17,691 nucleotides of DNA from contig CAIMCU010000116.1 in the NCBI GenBank assembly GCA_903839585.1, forward strand, positions 1 to 17,691, read 5' to 3'. This document shows positions 8,989 to 16,668 of this stretch, one piece after another. The notes beneath the pieces were generated by a model. It did no database searches, was not told the origin of the DNA, and saw nothing but the letters and a program-made list of their open reading frames with translations. Position 1 is the stretch's first letter, and each line of letters starts with the position of its first letter. A program made the translations under genes and the position numbers. This stretch comes from an uncultured Actinomycetes bacterium (lineage in GTDB: Bacteria; Actinomycetota; Actinomycetes; Nanopelagicales; Nanopelagicaceae).

Positions 8989-9366
8989 TTAAGATGGAAC
9001 AGCGCGGAGGTGCCCTCTGCGACCTAGATTATTTTGTGCAGACATCGAGCTCACCTCTTCACGAGCTGGTTCACTGTGATGTGCAGCTGCCTCTCGAACT
9101 GCATCTGCAATCGCCATCAAATCATCCTCTGATGGACCAGCGCTTCGATCTGGATTTGACTCCTCTTTAATAACACTCCAGCCGTGAGGAACGGTTAACT
9201 TCTTGCCATGCTGTTCGCAAAGGTCGTAAGCGTGTGGCTCTGAGTATGTTGCCAGCGGGCCAACGACCGCCGTTGAATCTGCATAAATATAAGTCAATGT
9301 CATCGTAGCCATATCGCGACAGCCGACGCGGGAACATCCACGTCCAGTTCGAATTCGCGAGCTCAT
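8989..9366 (-). CDS. DUF3499 family protein (putative zinc-binding)
   Basis: Actinobacteria-specific small protein of 125 residues. The conserved part is residues 11-70: a Cys-x4-Cys pair (Cys11, Cys16), TLTYIYADSTAVVGPLATY (about 23-41), then SEPHAYDLCEQH with a Cys50-x2-His53 pair, and LTVPHGWSVI. The two Cys pairs suggest a zinc-finger-like fold, which is an inference. The last 50 residues are acidic and low complexity, ending in a basic GRRGHLRAVP tail. The ATG at 9366 lies just ahead of the first cysteine, as in relatives. Function is unknown, but the family is strongly linked to manB (Rv3258c next to Rv3257c in Mycobacterium), as here. It is 42 bases after the DUF5719 gene and seven before manB. 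Confidence 0.92.
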   Translation of the reverse strand: MSSRIRTGRGCSRVGCRDMATMTLTYIYADSTAVVGPLATYSEPHAYDLCEQHGKKLTVPHGWSVIKEESNPDRSAGPSEDDLMAIADAVREAAAHHSEPAREEVSSMSAQNNLGRRGHLRAVPS

Positions 9367-9408
9367 GTAGTGAAGGTTAGTACCGCTTGCGGCAAAACCT
9401 TGGGATTG

Positions 9409-10722
9409 TCAGGGTGTTAAAACAGCGATGTTGGATGTAGGCACCGCAGCACGAGTCAATGCGCTACCAGCCCTTAATGGAAAGTATCCCGAGCCGCTCT
9501 TTGTGGAGACAAGTGCAGCTCCATAAGTCCGACCTGATACGCGCGTGAAAGAGATACTGCGTACCTTGTCGGGTACTTGATAGTTAACAAACTCAACCCC
9601 ATCAATCCCAATGATCTTTGTTTTACCGCTCACATAAGTGAGTTCAGCTGCGATAGCGATATTTTCGCCCATGAATAAAAGGGTTGGGGACAGGCCAGAA
9701 ATCGCAAACTTAGAGCGAGTGAGCTTTGGCGTTGCGGTACTCCATAAAAAGTCGTTCTTGCTCAGGGCGTTAGTTGTTGAATAGACACTTGCAACTATCG
9801 GATTCTCAGATGAAATACGAATAGCAAAAATCTTAGAGGAGAGTTCAGGCTTTAACGGGATCGAGAAAACTCTTCCGTTATCGATTGTGCGATCCTGCAA
9901 ACCAACAGGTATGAAGCTACCTTCGGCAGATGAGAGTTCAACGCTGATTCGAGAGTCTGTATCTCCAGGAACTAAGACGCGCAGGATGTGGGTAGAGCCG
10001 GAGTTACCTCTGCCATCTTTCTTTGGCTGATGAGGAATAGCGGGAATATAGATCTCTTTGGATGGTGCATCAACCGGATTTACAAGATCTCCACCTAAAG
10101 CCCTTAGGCCTTTTCCTCTCTCATCGACTAAGAATGAGTTAAGTCGACCAGCCCTAGCAATAACGTTTAGAACGATGCTCTTCGAACCTGGTGCTAGAGA
10201 GTCCAGTCCGACAGAAGTCGATGAGTTTGGCTTAACGGTAATGACTTTCGCAGCGACAACAGCGTTCTCATTCCAGATTTCTATATCTGCAATGGCAGGA
10301 CTTAAACCACTATTTACTAAGTATAAATCTCCACGGCTAGTTACATCTGAGGAGCCGCCTACAAACCATTGAGATGAAACTGGAGCGGTACATGTAGAGG
10401 CACCGGCCCATATGCCAGATTTTGCCTGCCACAGTATCGGGGTTACTCCTTTACTTTCCATAATGATTGGAGTACCTGACTGCGTATATCTGCTTGTTTT
10501 TATCTTTTTGAAAGTTGCAGTCTTTGAGCCGATACTTTTGTACTTCGTATCATTTGCAGGTGTTGATATCAGCGAAGTCAGCCCAGAACCAGTTGGTGAG
10601 CAAACAACCGCCGGATAGGCCGCAGCAAATCGATCAGGCGCAATAGTTGTGTTAATCAAATTTGCCAAGAGTAAAGTCGCAGAGATCAACGCAACTATGA
10701 TGGCTGGACGCTTAAATATCAT
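9409..10722 (-). CDS. DUF5719 family secreted/membrane-anchored protein
   Basis: Protein of 437 residues with one N-terminal hydrophobic segment (about 6-28) after a short basic start, fitting a signal peptide or signal anchor. The rest is Ser/Thr/Gly-rich and appears to be beta-sheet, with repeated patterns of the type LYLVNSGLSPAIADIEIWN and ILRVLVPGDTDSRISVEL that suggest tandem beta-sandwich modules outside the membrane. No catalytic motif is recognised. DUF5719 proteins sit beside a large glycosyltransferase and a whiB gene in Streptomyces-type actinobacteria. Here the ATG overlaps the glycosyltransferase stop by four bases (ATGA), strong evidence of co-translation. The likely role is a partner in building or exporting an envelope glycan, which is inference from context only. 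The family name is from memory of context and architecture. Confidence 0.8.
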   Translation of the reverse strand: MIFKRPAIIVALISATLLLANLINTTIAPDRFAAAYPAVVCSPTGSGLTSLISTPANDTKYKSIGSKTATFKKIKTSRYTQSGTPIIMESKGVTPILWQAKSGIWAGASTCTAPVSSQWFVGGSSDVTSRGDLYLVNSGLSPAIADIEIWNENAVVAAKVITVKPNSSTSVGLDSLAPGSKSIVLNVIARAGRLNSFLVDERGKGLRALGGDLVNPVDAPSKEIYIPAIPHQPKKDGRGNSGSTHILRVLVPGDTDSRISVELSSAEGSFIPVGLQDRTIDNGRVFSIPLKPELSSKIFAIRISSENPIVASVYSTTNALSKNDFLWSTATPKLTRSKFAISGLSPTLLFMGENIAIAAELTYVSGKTKIIGIDGVEFVNYQVPDKVRSISFTRVSGRTYGAALVSTKSGSGYFPLRAGSALTRAAVPTSNIAVLTP

Positions 10723-13700
10723 GCCAGCTCCTCTTCAGAGATTTCACGTCGACGTCGACCGCCAGGAAGGGCCAGAGTTAAAACTGTCACAAAAAAGATG
10801 AGCTGCAGCGAGAGCCATCCACGCCTAGCTGTGCCATCAAATAGAAGCGTTGCTGGGCCTTCATTGGCGACTGAAAAAACTGGAAGATTGTCGGCGCTAA
10901 CACTTCTTGGAAGCCTCTTACCTTCCTGAGATATCTGCCAACCTCTGTTGAAAGTTTCGCTCAGCGTTAAGGTGCCGGGTCCAGGTAGTAGGTATTCGCC
11001 CGTGACCTTGCTCTTTTCAAGGACGGTTCGTACCCCATCTGCATCCATGAACACGAGTTCGCCAGTTGGGTTAGTAACTTTCCAAACGATTCCAGCCGAT
11101 GTAGAGGATGCTCTAGTAAATCCACCTAATCCATCGATAGTTCTAACGACCGCTTTATCTATTGGTTTTGCAAAGAATAGGTACTTGATTCCATTTTGAG
11201 CTAGTACCTGTCCGCTGTTTAAACCACTGCCATCGCTGATCTCTCTTACAGCTTTCGAGATCTCCTTAGATTCACTTGGAGCAATATCTGGTTGTCCCAG
11301 AGTCACATCACCACCTCGAGCTATATAAAATGTTAGTGCGGCTTCATCTCCACTTAACTTATCGCGAAGCACCATCGATTTAGCATCACTTTCAACGGCC
11401 AAGAAGGCGGGAAGTACCTCTTTTTGTCCTGCACGAGTTGGGGATGTGGCACCCTCTGTTGCAATCCACGCAACCGTAAGTATGGAATAGAGTCCAACGC
11501 TAAGAATTAAGAACGCTGAAGCAAAGTGTCTGTAGTTCAGGTGAGAGCTGGCCAAACTCTCCCGAACTTGATCTAACATAATCGTCGCTGATGCGACTGC
11601 AAGAATGGTGGCAACTGCAAGTAGAGGGCCAACATATAGGCGCTCAGCTGTTGAATTGGCGTTGCTCGATACGCCAACAGCGCTTAAGAGTGTTGCGCAC
11701 AGCAGAAATCCGAACGCGTACTCCGCCACAAACTTGGCACGGGTAACTGAAAAAAGTGCAATAACAATGATTATCAAAATTGGGCTAAAGAGCCACCATG
11801 GAACTGCACCTGCTCCGCCGGGATTGCCGAAGATTGCGTAGTTAGGTCCTCCGCCTGGAAGCATGAATCCGGGCTCTAAGAAAAACCTATGCGGATTTGA
11901 TAACACCTCTAAGGACCAAGGAAGGTTCAAAAATAGCGGAATGAGGGCTAGTGCACCACGCCTTTGGCTTCGTTTGATAAAGAGCACTGATTTGTAATCT
12001 CTATCGGACTCAAAAAAATCCAAAACGATAGCGAGCAAGATTAAAAGTAAGGTAGAGAGAAAAATCATTGGTGAGAAGGCAAAAATTAAAGCACTAAGCA
12101 ATCCGAGTGCATTAATCCTTCGCCAAGAGAGATTTTCTATACGGTGCCAATTCGAAAGTTGTTTCAAAGCTATTGGGACAAGCAGTAGTGCGGCCAGGGT
12201 TCCAACTCTGCCTGTGTTGATCGCAGATACTGAAACAGGTGAAATAGAATAAACAGCAGATGCCGTCGTTGCGAGCCATCTCTTTTCCGTCAATGTCTTT
12301 AACAGTGAGTACGCAGATGTCATTAAGAGAATCGGTGAAATGAGGAAGAAGAAGGTAAAGAAAAGTGGAACATTACCCAAGGTAAGAATTGAAGCAAGAG
12401 CAATGATTGGAACCCAGGAAGGGGAGGCTTGAGCAGAGCCCATGGCAACGTTATGCCAACCTGAAAAGTACTGATCCCAAAGATCGCTAGCTCCGCTTAA
12501 CTGTTTGGGAAGTGTGCCCCCGGAGATGGAACCAAATCGGTAACGAGCCCAGACAATTGAAAGTAAGGACAGCGTGATGAATGCCAGAAAGAGTGGACGT
12601 TTTATTGCCACTCTCCAGAAACTGGTACCTGCAGGCGTTAAGAGATCTTCATCGTCGAGAATGTTTGGTGAAGGCGTTGATTTGGAATCTTCCGTTATGA
12701 CCTCAGGCAAGAACTGCTTTCTAAACCAGTTAATCAGGCGTGCTGCAGAAACACGCAACTGCGAACTGCGAGAGGGTATGAACTCTCGGATGATTCGAGG
12801 CGAAACTAACCGAACCTTCTTTCTAAACCTTCTGGCTTGAATCAACTCATTGGGCTTTAGGAAAAGTGATCCGATTGCAAGGATTTCATCACTTGCGTAC
12901 CCAGGCAGCTTGGCAAAGAGATACCCAACGGAACGAAGTACGGCGCCCGAGAGAATTTGCAGTGTGAGAAGGGGCAGAGTCCACCAAGATGAGTTGGCTA
13001 GGAGCACATAGGCAGCGTTGCGGCGGTCTAAGAGTCGTGGGCGGTGTAAAAAGGCGCCATGCACATCTACAGATCTGCGCTCTGACGCAGATGCCTCTGC
13101 GTGAAAAGCGATGGCATCTGTAACGGCGATAACAGAATGTCCGGCGGTACGTACACGCCAACCAAAATCTACATCATCGCGAAACAGCTCAAGGTTCGGA
13201 TCAAATCCACCTAAGTCTTCGAAAACATCACGACGTATGAGCGCTCCTGCGGTCGAGACCGATAGAACATCTTTCACTCCATCATGTTGACCTTGGTCAT
13301 ACTCATTATCTTCAAGACCTGTCCAGCGAGCGCCGTTACCTGCGATGCTGATGCCCACTTCAAGTAGATGGTGATGATCATGCCAACCAAGAAGTTTTGG
13401 TCCGGCCATCACTACATTTGGCCGATCCGTTACAGCTTCAAGCATCGTACGTAAAGCTTTATTGTGCGGCGCTAAATCATCGTGAACTATCCAGAGCCAC
13501 TCTTCTTCATCAGAGTCAGTATCGATCTCGGGAAGTGTTGAAACAGCTTGTGCGACCGCGTCACCAAAACCGGTTTCGCGATCCATTGTCAAAACTGGAA
13601 TGCGAGCGCCCTTAAGCAACTTAACCGAGGTGTCCTCTGAACCAGTATCGACGGCGATGATTGCGTCGACTTTGCGTTTTTGCGAAGTAACCGCTGCGAC

Positions 13701-13766
13701 AACTTCAGGAAGCCATGTGGCACCATCGTGTACAACGAGAATCGCAGTAACGCGATGCACAGTCAT
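10719..13766 (-). CDS. GT2 glycosyltransferase fused to a polytopic membrane domain
   Basis: Protein of 1015 residues in three parts. Residues 5-240 form a GT-A family 2 domain: start VTAILVVHDGATWLPE, nucleotide-binding VDTGSEDT (39-46), metal-binding HDD (95-97), acceptor-side GGFDP (186-190) and RDDVDFGWR (196-204). Residues 250-300 are hydrophobic, followed by a charged linker to about 385. Residues 390-790 hold roughly ten membrane helices, with a GT-C-like first-loop motif DLWDQYFSGWH (428-438). A C-terminal extracytoplasmic domain (about 790-980) precedes a last helix and an RRRR cytoplasmic tail. This architecture suggests glycan transfer or lipid-linked sugar handling at the membrane; donor and product are unknown. 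It starts five bases after whiB and overlaps the DUF5719 gene. Mannose use is suggested only by manB in the same run. No Shine-Dalgarno is visible, so coupling to whiB is likely. Confidence 0.9.
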   Translation of the reverse strand: MTVHRVTAILVVHDGATWLPEVVAAVTSQKRKVDAIIAVDTGSEDTSVKLLKGARIPVLTMDRETGFGDAVAQAVSTLPEIDTDSDEEEWLWIVHDDLAPHNKALRTMLEAVTDRPNVVMAGPKLLGWHDHHHLLEVGISIAGNGARWTGLEDNEYDQGQHDGVKDVLSVSTAGALIRRDVFEDLGGFDPNLELFRDDVDFGWRVRTAGHSVIAVTDAIAFHAEASASERRSVDVHGAFLHRPRLLDRRNAAYVLLANSSWWTLPLLTLQILSGAVLRSVGYLFAKLPGYASDEILAIGSLFLKPNELIQARRFRKKVRLVSPRIIREFIPSRSSQLRVSAARLINWFRKQFLPEVITEDSKSTPSPNILDDEDLLTPAGTSFWRVAIKRPLFLAFITLSLLSIVWARYRFGSISGGTLPKQLSGASDLWDQYFSGWHNVAMGSAQASPSWVPIIALASILTLGNVPLFFTFFFLISPILLMTSAYSLLKTLTEKRWLATTASAVYSISPVSVSAINTGRVGTLAALLLVPIALKQLSNWHRIENLSWRRINALGLLSALIFAFSPMIFLSTLLLILLAIVLDFFESDRDYKSVLFIKRSQRRGALALIPLFLNLPWSLEVLSNPHRFFLEPGFMLPGGGPNYAIFGNPGGAGAVPWWLFSPILIIIVIALFSVTRAKFVAEYAFGFLLCATLLSAVGVSSNANSTAERLYVGPLLAVATILAVASATIMLDQVRESLASSHLNYRHFASAFLILSVGLYSILTVAWIATEGATSPTRAGQKEVLPAFLAVESDAKSMVLRDKLSGDEAALTFYIARGGDVTLGQPDIAPSESKEISKAVREISDGSGLNSGQVLAQNGIKYLFFAKPIDKAVVRTIDGLGGFTRASSTSAGIVWKVTNPTGELVFMDADGVRTVLEKSKVTGEYLLPGPGTLTLSETFNRGWQISQEGKRLPRSVSADNLPVFSVANEGPATLLFDGTARRGWLSLQLIFFVTVLTLALPGGRRRREISEEELA

Positions 13767-13771
13767 AAGGG

Positions 13772-14080
13772 TTACGCTGGGCGGCGCTTCAAACGGCGGC
13801 GCTCACGTTCAGAGAGACCGCCCCAAATTCCAAATCGCTCATCGTGAGCGAGCGCGTACTCAAGGCACTCTTGACGAACATCGCATGAAAGACAAACTCG
13901 CTTTGCTTCGCGGGTAGAGCCTCCCTTTTCAGGAAAGAAGGCTTCAGGATCTGTTTGAGCGCATAGTGCGCGCTCCTGCCAGGAGAGCTCCATGCTCTCG
14001 CCGTTGGCTAGTTGAATAGTTGGTCCAGCAGTGGGGGCTGATGGCTTGCCAGTTGATGTTGCTTCTGGGCGGATTGGCAT
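13772..14080 (-). CDS. whiB: WhiB-family iron-sulfur transcription regulator (WhiB/WhmD-like)
   Basis: Protein of 102 residues with the four cluster-binding cysteines Cys40, Cys63, Cys66 and Cys72 (C-x22-C-x2-C-x5-C), the GIWGG turn (84-88) and a basic C-terminal RERRRLKRR DNA-binding tail. WhiB proteins bind a 4Fe-4S cluster and the primary sigma factor to control genes; the members at this locus (WhiB in Streptomyces, WhiB2/WhmD in Mycobacterium) are needed for division and septation. Locus and sequence make that subgroup the best guess. The first 30 residues are Pro/Thr/Gly-rich, and Met30 could be an alternative start, but GAGGAGA at 14089-14095 favours the ATG at 14080. It is the first gene of the operon with the glycosyltransferase, behind a strong promoter. 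The fbiA/fbiB genes that neighbour whiB2 in Mycobacterium are absent. Confidence 0.95.
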   Translation of the reverse strand: MPIRPEATSTGKPSAPTAGPTIQLANGESMELSWQERALCAQTDPEAFFPEKGGSTREAKRVCLSCDVRQECLEYALAHDERFGIWGGLSERERRRLKRRPA

Positions 14081-14088
14081 CTTGCAAA

Positions 14089-14095
14089 TCTCCTC
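14089..14095 (-). promoter_or_regulatory. Ribosome-binding site of whiB
   Basis: GAGGAGA on the minus strand, eight bases before the ATG at 14080. It supports the longer WhiB form over initiation at the internal Met30. Confidence 0.7.
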
Positions 14096-14142
14096 AAGAC
14101 CGTAGTGGCTCTACTCATTTGGAATAGGCGCGCTAGAAACGA

Positions 14143-14171
14143 ATTACACGCTTGTAATCCCTATATGTCAA
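14143..14171 (-). promoter_or_regulatory. whiB promoter with inverted repeat over the -10
   Basis: On the minus strand a perfect -35 TTGACA (14166-14171) is followed by a 17-base spacer and a -10 TGTAAT (14143-14148). Transcription would begin near 14136, giving a leader of about 55 bases. The -10 hexamer is one arm of a perfect 6+6 inverted repeat, ATTACA/TGTAAT (14143-14158, four-base spacer), which could be an operator for a dimeric repressor. The repeat is short, so an accidental match is possible, but its position on the -10 is notable. The promoter probably drives whiB, the glycosyltransferase, DUF5719, DUF3499 and manB. Confidence 0.65.
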
Positions 14172-14218
14172 GCCCGCTTAAGCGTGAGAGTTCGGAAATC
14201 TGGTCATTTATGGGGGAT

Positions 14219-15178
14219 TTATGGCAGTGAGATGGGTTCAAAGCTACTTTTTGAAAGGAAGTGGCGATCGATGACCGACCCGGTCTTTACTACCGCGCCC
14301 TCAGAGATAAATGAGTTGCGCACCGTAGCGCCATCCTCAATGACAGCCCCATCGCAGATTATTGAGGACTCTATCGATACGCCTGCCCCAACTTTGCTGC
14401 CTCTTCCGACGTAACTGCCTCCCCCAATTCTTAAGCCTTCTTGAACCTGAGCCGAGTCTGCGATTTCAAACGCCCCATCGATGAGATCGGCCGTTGCCTG
14501 AAAGAGAGCAGCCGGGGTTCCAATATCTAGCCAGTAAGACTGTTCCAAGTATCCAAATACGGCGCGTGCATCTGCGACCAACTTAGGAAAGGTTTGCCGC
14601 TCAATGCTGACGACCTCTCCAAGTGGGATCTCATTGATAATGCTACGTTTAAAGACATAACAACCAGCATTTATTGAGTTAGTAACTGGGTTATCCATTT
14701 TTTCAAGGAATGCGCTAACACGGCCGCTGCTATCGGTTGGTACACAACCAAATGCGCGGGCATCTTCAACGGTTCGCAGGTGCAAGGTGACATCTGCATT
14801 GTGTGAATGATGAAACTCAATCTGCTTATCAATACGGTGGTTACTCAAAATATCGCCGTTAAAGATTACGACATCCTCATCGCCTTGCAGCAACTCTGCA
14901 GCGTTTCGGATAGCACCGCCGGTGCCTAGAGGCTCGGCTTCAACGGCGTATAAAAGTTTCATGCCCCACTTGGAGCCATCCCCAAAGTAAGGAGTAAAGA
15001 CATTGGAAAGGTAAGAGGTTGCCAGGACTACGGTAGTTATTCCTGATCTCTTAGCAGCCAAGAGCTGATGTTCTGTAATTGGTACCCCTGCAACTGGCAA
15101 CATCGGCTTTGGTATCTCATTTGTCAGTGGCTTTAAGCGAGTTCCAAAACCACCGACAAGCAGTATTCCGACCGCCAT
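14219..15178 (-). CDS. Sugar-phosphate nucleotidyltransferase (probable mannose-1-phosphate guanylyltransferase)
   Basis: Cytosolic enzyme of 319 residues that activates a sugar 1-phosphate with an NTP. The Rossmann-like domain (1-235) shows GGFGTRLKPLT (9-19), EIPKPMLPVAG (21-31), PLGTGGAIRNA (83-93), metal-binding NGD (107-109), EK (159-160) and WLDIGTP (216-222). Residues 248-306 are left-handed beta-helix hexapeptide repeats (IGGGSYVGRGSKVGAGVSI and following). The closest known locus counterpart is Rv3264c of Mycobacterium, annotated as a GDP-mannose pyrophosphorylase and likewise near whiB2 and manB. Substrate specificity cannot be read from sequence, and glucose-1-phosphate is the main alternative. 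Together with manB it would complete mannose-6-P to GDP-mannose. Its ATG overlaps the dapC stop by one base (TAATG), so it is the third gene of the fdxA-dapC operon. Confidence 0.9.
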   Translation of the reverse strand: MAVGILLVGGFGTRLKPLTNEIPKPMLPVAGVPITEHQLLAAKRSGITTVVLATSYLSNVFTPYFGDGSKWGMKLLYAVEAEPLGTGGAIRNAAELLQGDEDVVIFNGDILSNHRIDKQIEFHHSHNADVTLHLRTVEDARAFGCVPTDSSGRVSAFLEKMDNPVTNSINAGCYVFKRSIINEIPLGEVVSIERQTFPKLVADARAVFGYLEQSYWLDIGTPAALFQATADLIDGAFEIADSAQVQEGLRIGGGSYVGRGSKVGAGVSIESSIICDGAVIEDGATVRNSFISEGAVVKTGSVIDRHFLSKSSFEPISLP

Positions 15179-16251
15179 TACTTACAGACCTCAACCAGTC
15201 GGGCAGCTGCAGCCCTTATCTGGGCATCTGTTGCAGTTAATGCAATACGGATATGTGAAGCGCCCTTCTTTCCATAAAAAATCCCTGGTGTGGCAAGAAT
15301 TCCAAGCTCTGCAAGCCAATCCACCGATATCCAACAATCCTCATTACGTGTTGCCCAGATGTAGAGTCCTGCTGCGCTCTCCTCAATTGAAAAACCTGCG
15401 GAGTTTAAAACTGGTCTTAAAGTTGCGCGCCGTGCGTTATATCTAGCTCGCTGTTCAACTACATGTGTTGACTCCGAAAGCGCAGCAATCATCGCCTCTT
15501 GAACAGGCAGCGGAACCATCATTCCAGCGTGCTTTCGCACTTCACGGATCTTTGCAATGAGCTGTGAATCTCCAATCAGAAAGGCAGCCCGGTAGCCGGC
15601 CATGGAGGATCGCTTAGACAGGGAGTGAACCGCTAAGAGGTTCTTATTGTTGCCATCTGTAAACTTCAAAATTGATTGTGGGGTGCTGGTATCGCCAAAC
15701 TCTAGGTAGCACTCGTCGGAGACAAGGACAGCTCCCCTCTTCCTAGACCAGTTGATTGCACAACGAAGCTCATCCTCTGAGTGGACGCGCCCTGTTGGAT
15801 TAGAGGGAGAGTTAACCCAAGCTAAATCTGCTTTCGGCCACTTATCTGCATTGACATCAACTTCAATAGCTTTAGCATCGGCCAGTAACGCACCCACTAA
15901 GTAGGTTGGATAGGCAACCTCAGGGTATAAAACTTTTGAACTTTGCAAAATTGTTGGCAACCATGCAACGAGCTCTTTGGAGCCGATTACAGGAAGAACA
16001 TCAAACTCACCCGTGGCACCTAGAGTGTTGCGAGCCCATGTAAGGATCGCATCTCTTAGTTTTTGCGTGCCAGCGGTTAATGGATAGCGAGGTGAGTCCG
16101 CTGCCGCCTTTAACGCATCCTGAATAAATCCTGGAGTCGGATCAACGGGAGTTCCAACAGATAAATCAATTATTCCCCCAGGGTGTTGCTTAGCTTTCTC
16201 TGCGTACGGGGCAAGTACATCCCAAGGGAAATCTGGTAGTTGTGGGCGCAC
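15178..16251 (-). CDS. dapC: N-succinyldiaminopimelate aminotransferase DapC
   Basis: Class I/II PLP aminotransferase of 357 residues that makes N-succinyl-LL-diaminopimelate from its keto precursor in lysine and peptidoglycan precursor synthesis. The opening LPDFPWDVLAPYAEKAK and IDLSVGTPVDPTP (28-40) is typical of actinobacterial DapC. PLP-site residues are NPTG (151-154), DECY (179-182) with Tyr182, SLSKRS with Schiff-base Lys213, and the carboxylate-binding Arg335 in HIRIALT. The start is GTG at 16251, 15 bases after the fdxA stop, without a strong Shine-Dalgarno but consistent with where relatives begin. The fdxA-dapC pair is conserved in actinobacteria (Rv1177-Rv1178). All expected catalytic residues are present. 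Confidence 0.94.
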   Translation of the reverse strand: MRPQLPDFPWDVLAPYAEKAKQHPGGIIDLSVGTPVDPTPGFIQDALKAAADSPRYPLTAGTQKLRDAILTWARNTLGATGEFDVLPVIGSKELVAWLPTILQSSKVLYPEVAYPTYLVGALLADAKAIEVDVNADKWPKADLAWVNSPSNPTGRVHSEDELRCAINWSRKRGAVLVSDECYLEFGDTSTPQSILKFTDGNNKNLLAVHSLSKRSSMAGYRAAFLIGDSQLIAKIREVRKHAGMMVPLPVQEAMIAALSESTHVVEQRARYNARRATLRPVLNSAGFSIEESAAGLYIWATRNEDCWISVDWLAELGILATPGIFYGKKGASHIRIALTATDAQIRAAAARLVEVCK

Positions 16252-16266
16252 TTAACTTCAAAACTC

Positions 16267-16587
16267 TTAGGCGTCTTTAGCTGGAGCAGATGCAACGTCT
16301 GCGTGATCTCGATCCTGCGGACCTAGTTTGGCCGCCCCACCTGGTGAACCAAGCTCTACAAAGAACTCGGTATTTACCTTGGAGAAATCCTTCCATTGGG
16401 ATGGAACGTCATCTTCGTAGTAAATAGCCTCTACCGGACAGACTGGTTCGCAAGCTCCGCAATCAACACACTCGTCAGGTTGGATGTAGAGCATTCGTGA
16501 GCCTTCATAGATGCAATCAACAGGGCACTCTTCGATGCAGGATTTATCCTTAACATCGATACAAGGTTGGGCAACTACGTATGTCAC
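16267..16587 (-). CDS. fdxA: 7Fe ferredoxin FdxA (3Fe-4S plus 4Fe-4S)
   Basis: Small cytosolic electron carrier of 106 residues when read from the GTG at 16587. The longer frame to an ATG at 16656 would add 23 residues with no counterpart in the family, while GGAGG at 16596-16600 sits eight bases before the GTG and relatives begin TYVxAQPC. Cysteines are at 9, 17, 21, 25, 40, 43, 46 and 50. By analogy with 7Fe ferredoxins, 9, 17 and 50 hold the 3Fe-4S cluster, 21, 40, 43 and 46 hold the 4Fe-4S cluster, and 25 is free. The C-terminal half (about 60-106) ends in an Ala/Asp-rich tail. It is the first gene of the fdxA-dapC-nucleotidyltransferase operon. The redox partner cannot be told from the window. 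Confidence 0.96.
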   Translation of the reverse strand: MTYVVAQPCIDVKDKSCIEECPVDCIYEGSRMLYIQPDECVDCGACEPVCPVEAIYYEDDVPSQWKDFSKVNTEFFVELGSPGGAAKLGPQDRDHADVASAPAKDA

Positions 16588-16595
16588 GGGATAAA

Positions 16596-16600
16596 CCTCC
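16596..16600 (-). promoter_or_regulatory. Ribosome-binding site deciding the fdxA GTG start
   Basis: GGAGG on the minus strand, eight bases before the GTG at 16587. It lies inside the longer possible reading frame, which argues against the upstream ATG at 16656. Confidence 0.75.
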
Positions 16601-16624
16601 GGCGGATAGGTCAGTGAAGGCTTA

Positions 16625-16630
16625 ATTCTA
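16625..16630 (-). promoter_or_regulatory. Probable -10 element of fdxA
   Basis: TAGAAT on the minus strand (five of six matches to the -10 consensus) would place the fdxA transcript start near 16618, about 30 bases ahead of the GTG. No convincing -35 hexamer lies 17 bases upstream, so this is a tentative call. The 81-bp gap must hold divergent promoters for fdxA and the acetyltransferase gene. Confidence 0.4.
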
Positions 16631-16668
16631 ACCATGCAGAAGCGGGTTAGGCGCAATATCGTTGCCCT

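Noticed and set aside
12889..13161. Minus-strand 90-codon frame rich in Cys and Arg inside the glycosyltransferase gene
   Set aside because: It lies wholly within a well-supported coding region in another frame, has biased composition and no recognisable motif.
13600..13917. Plus-strand 105-codon frame opposite whiB and the glycosyltransferase start
   Set aside because: It is antisense to two convincing genes and its protein resembles no family; it looks like a by-product of codon bias.
14175..14184. Perfect ten-base palindrome CGCTTAAGCG as a terminator of the nucleotidyltransferase operon
   Set aside because: It has no loop and no following T-run on the minus strand, so it does not meet the pattern of an intrinsic terminator.
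14184..14414. Plus-strand 76-codon frame beginning in the whiB-nucleotidyltransferase gap
   Set aside because: Most of it is antisense to the hexapeptide-repeat region of the nucleotidyltransferase, with no ribosome-binding site.
16588..16656. N-terminal extension of FdxA from an ATG at 16656
   Set aside because: The extra 23 residues match nothing in the family, and a GGAGG ribosome-binding site inside them points to the GTG at 16587.
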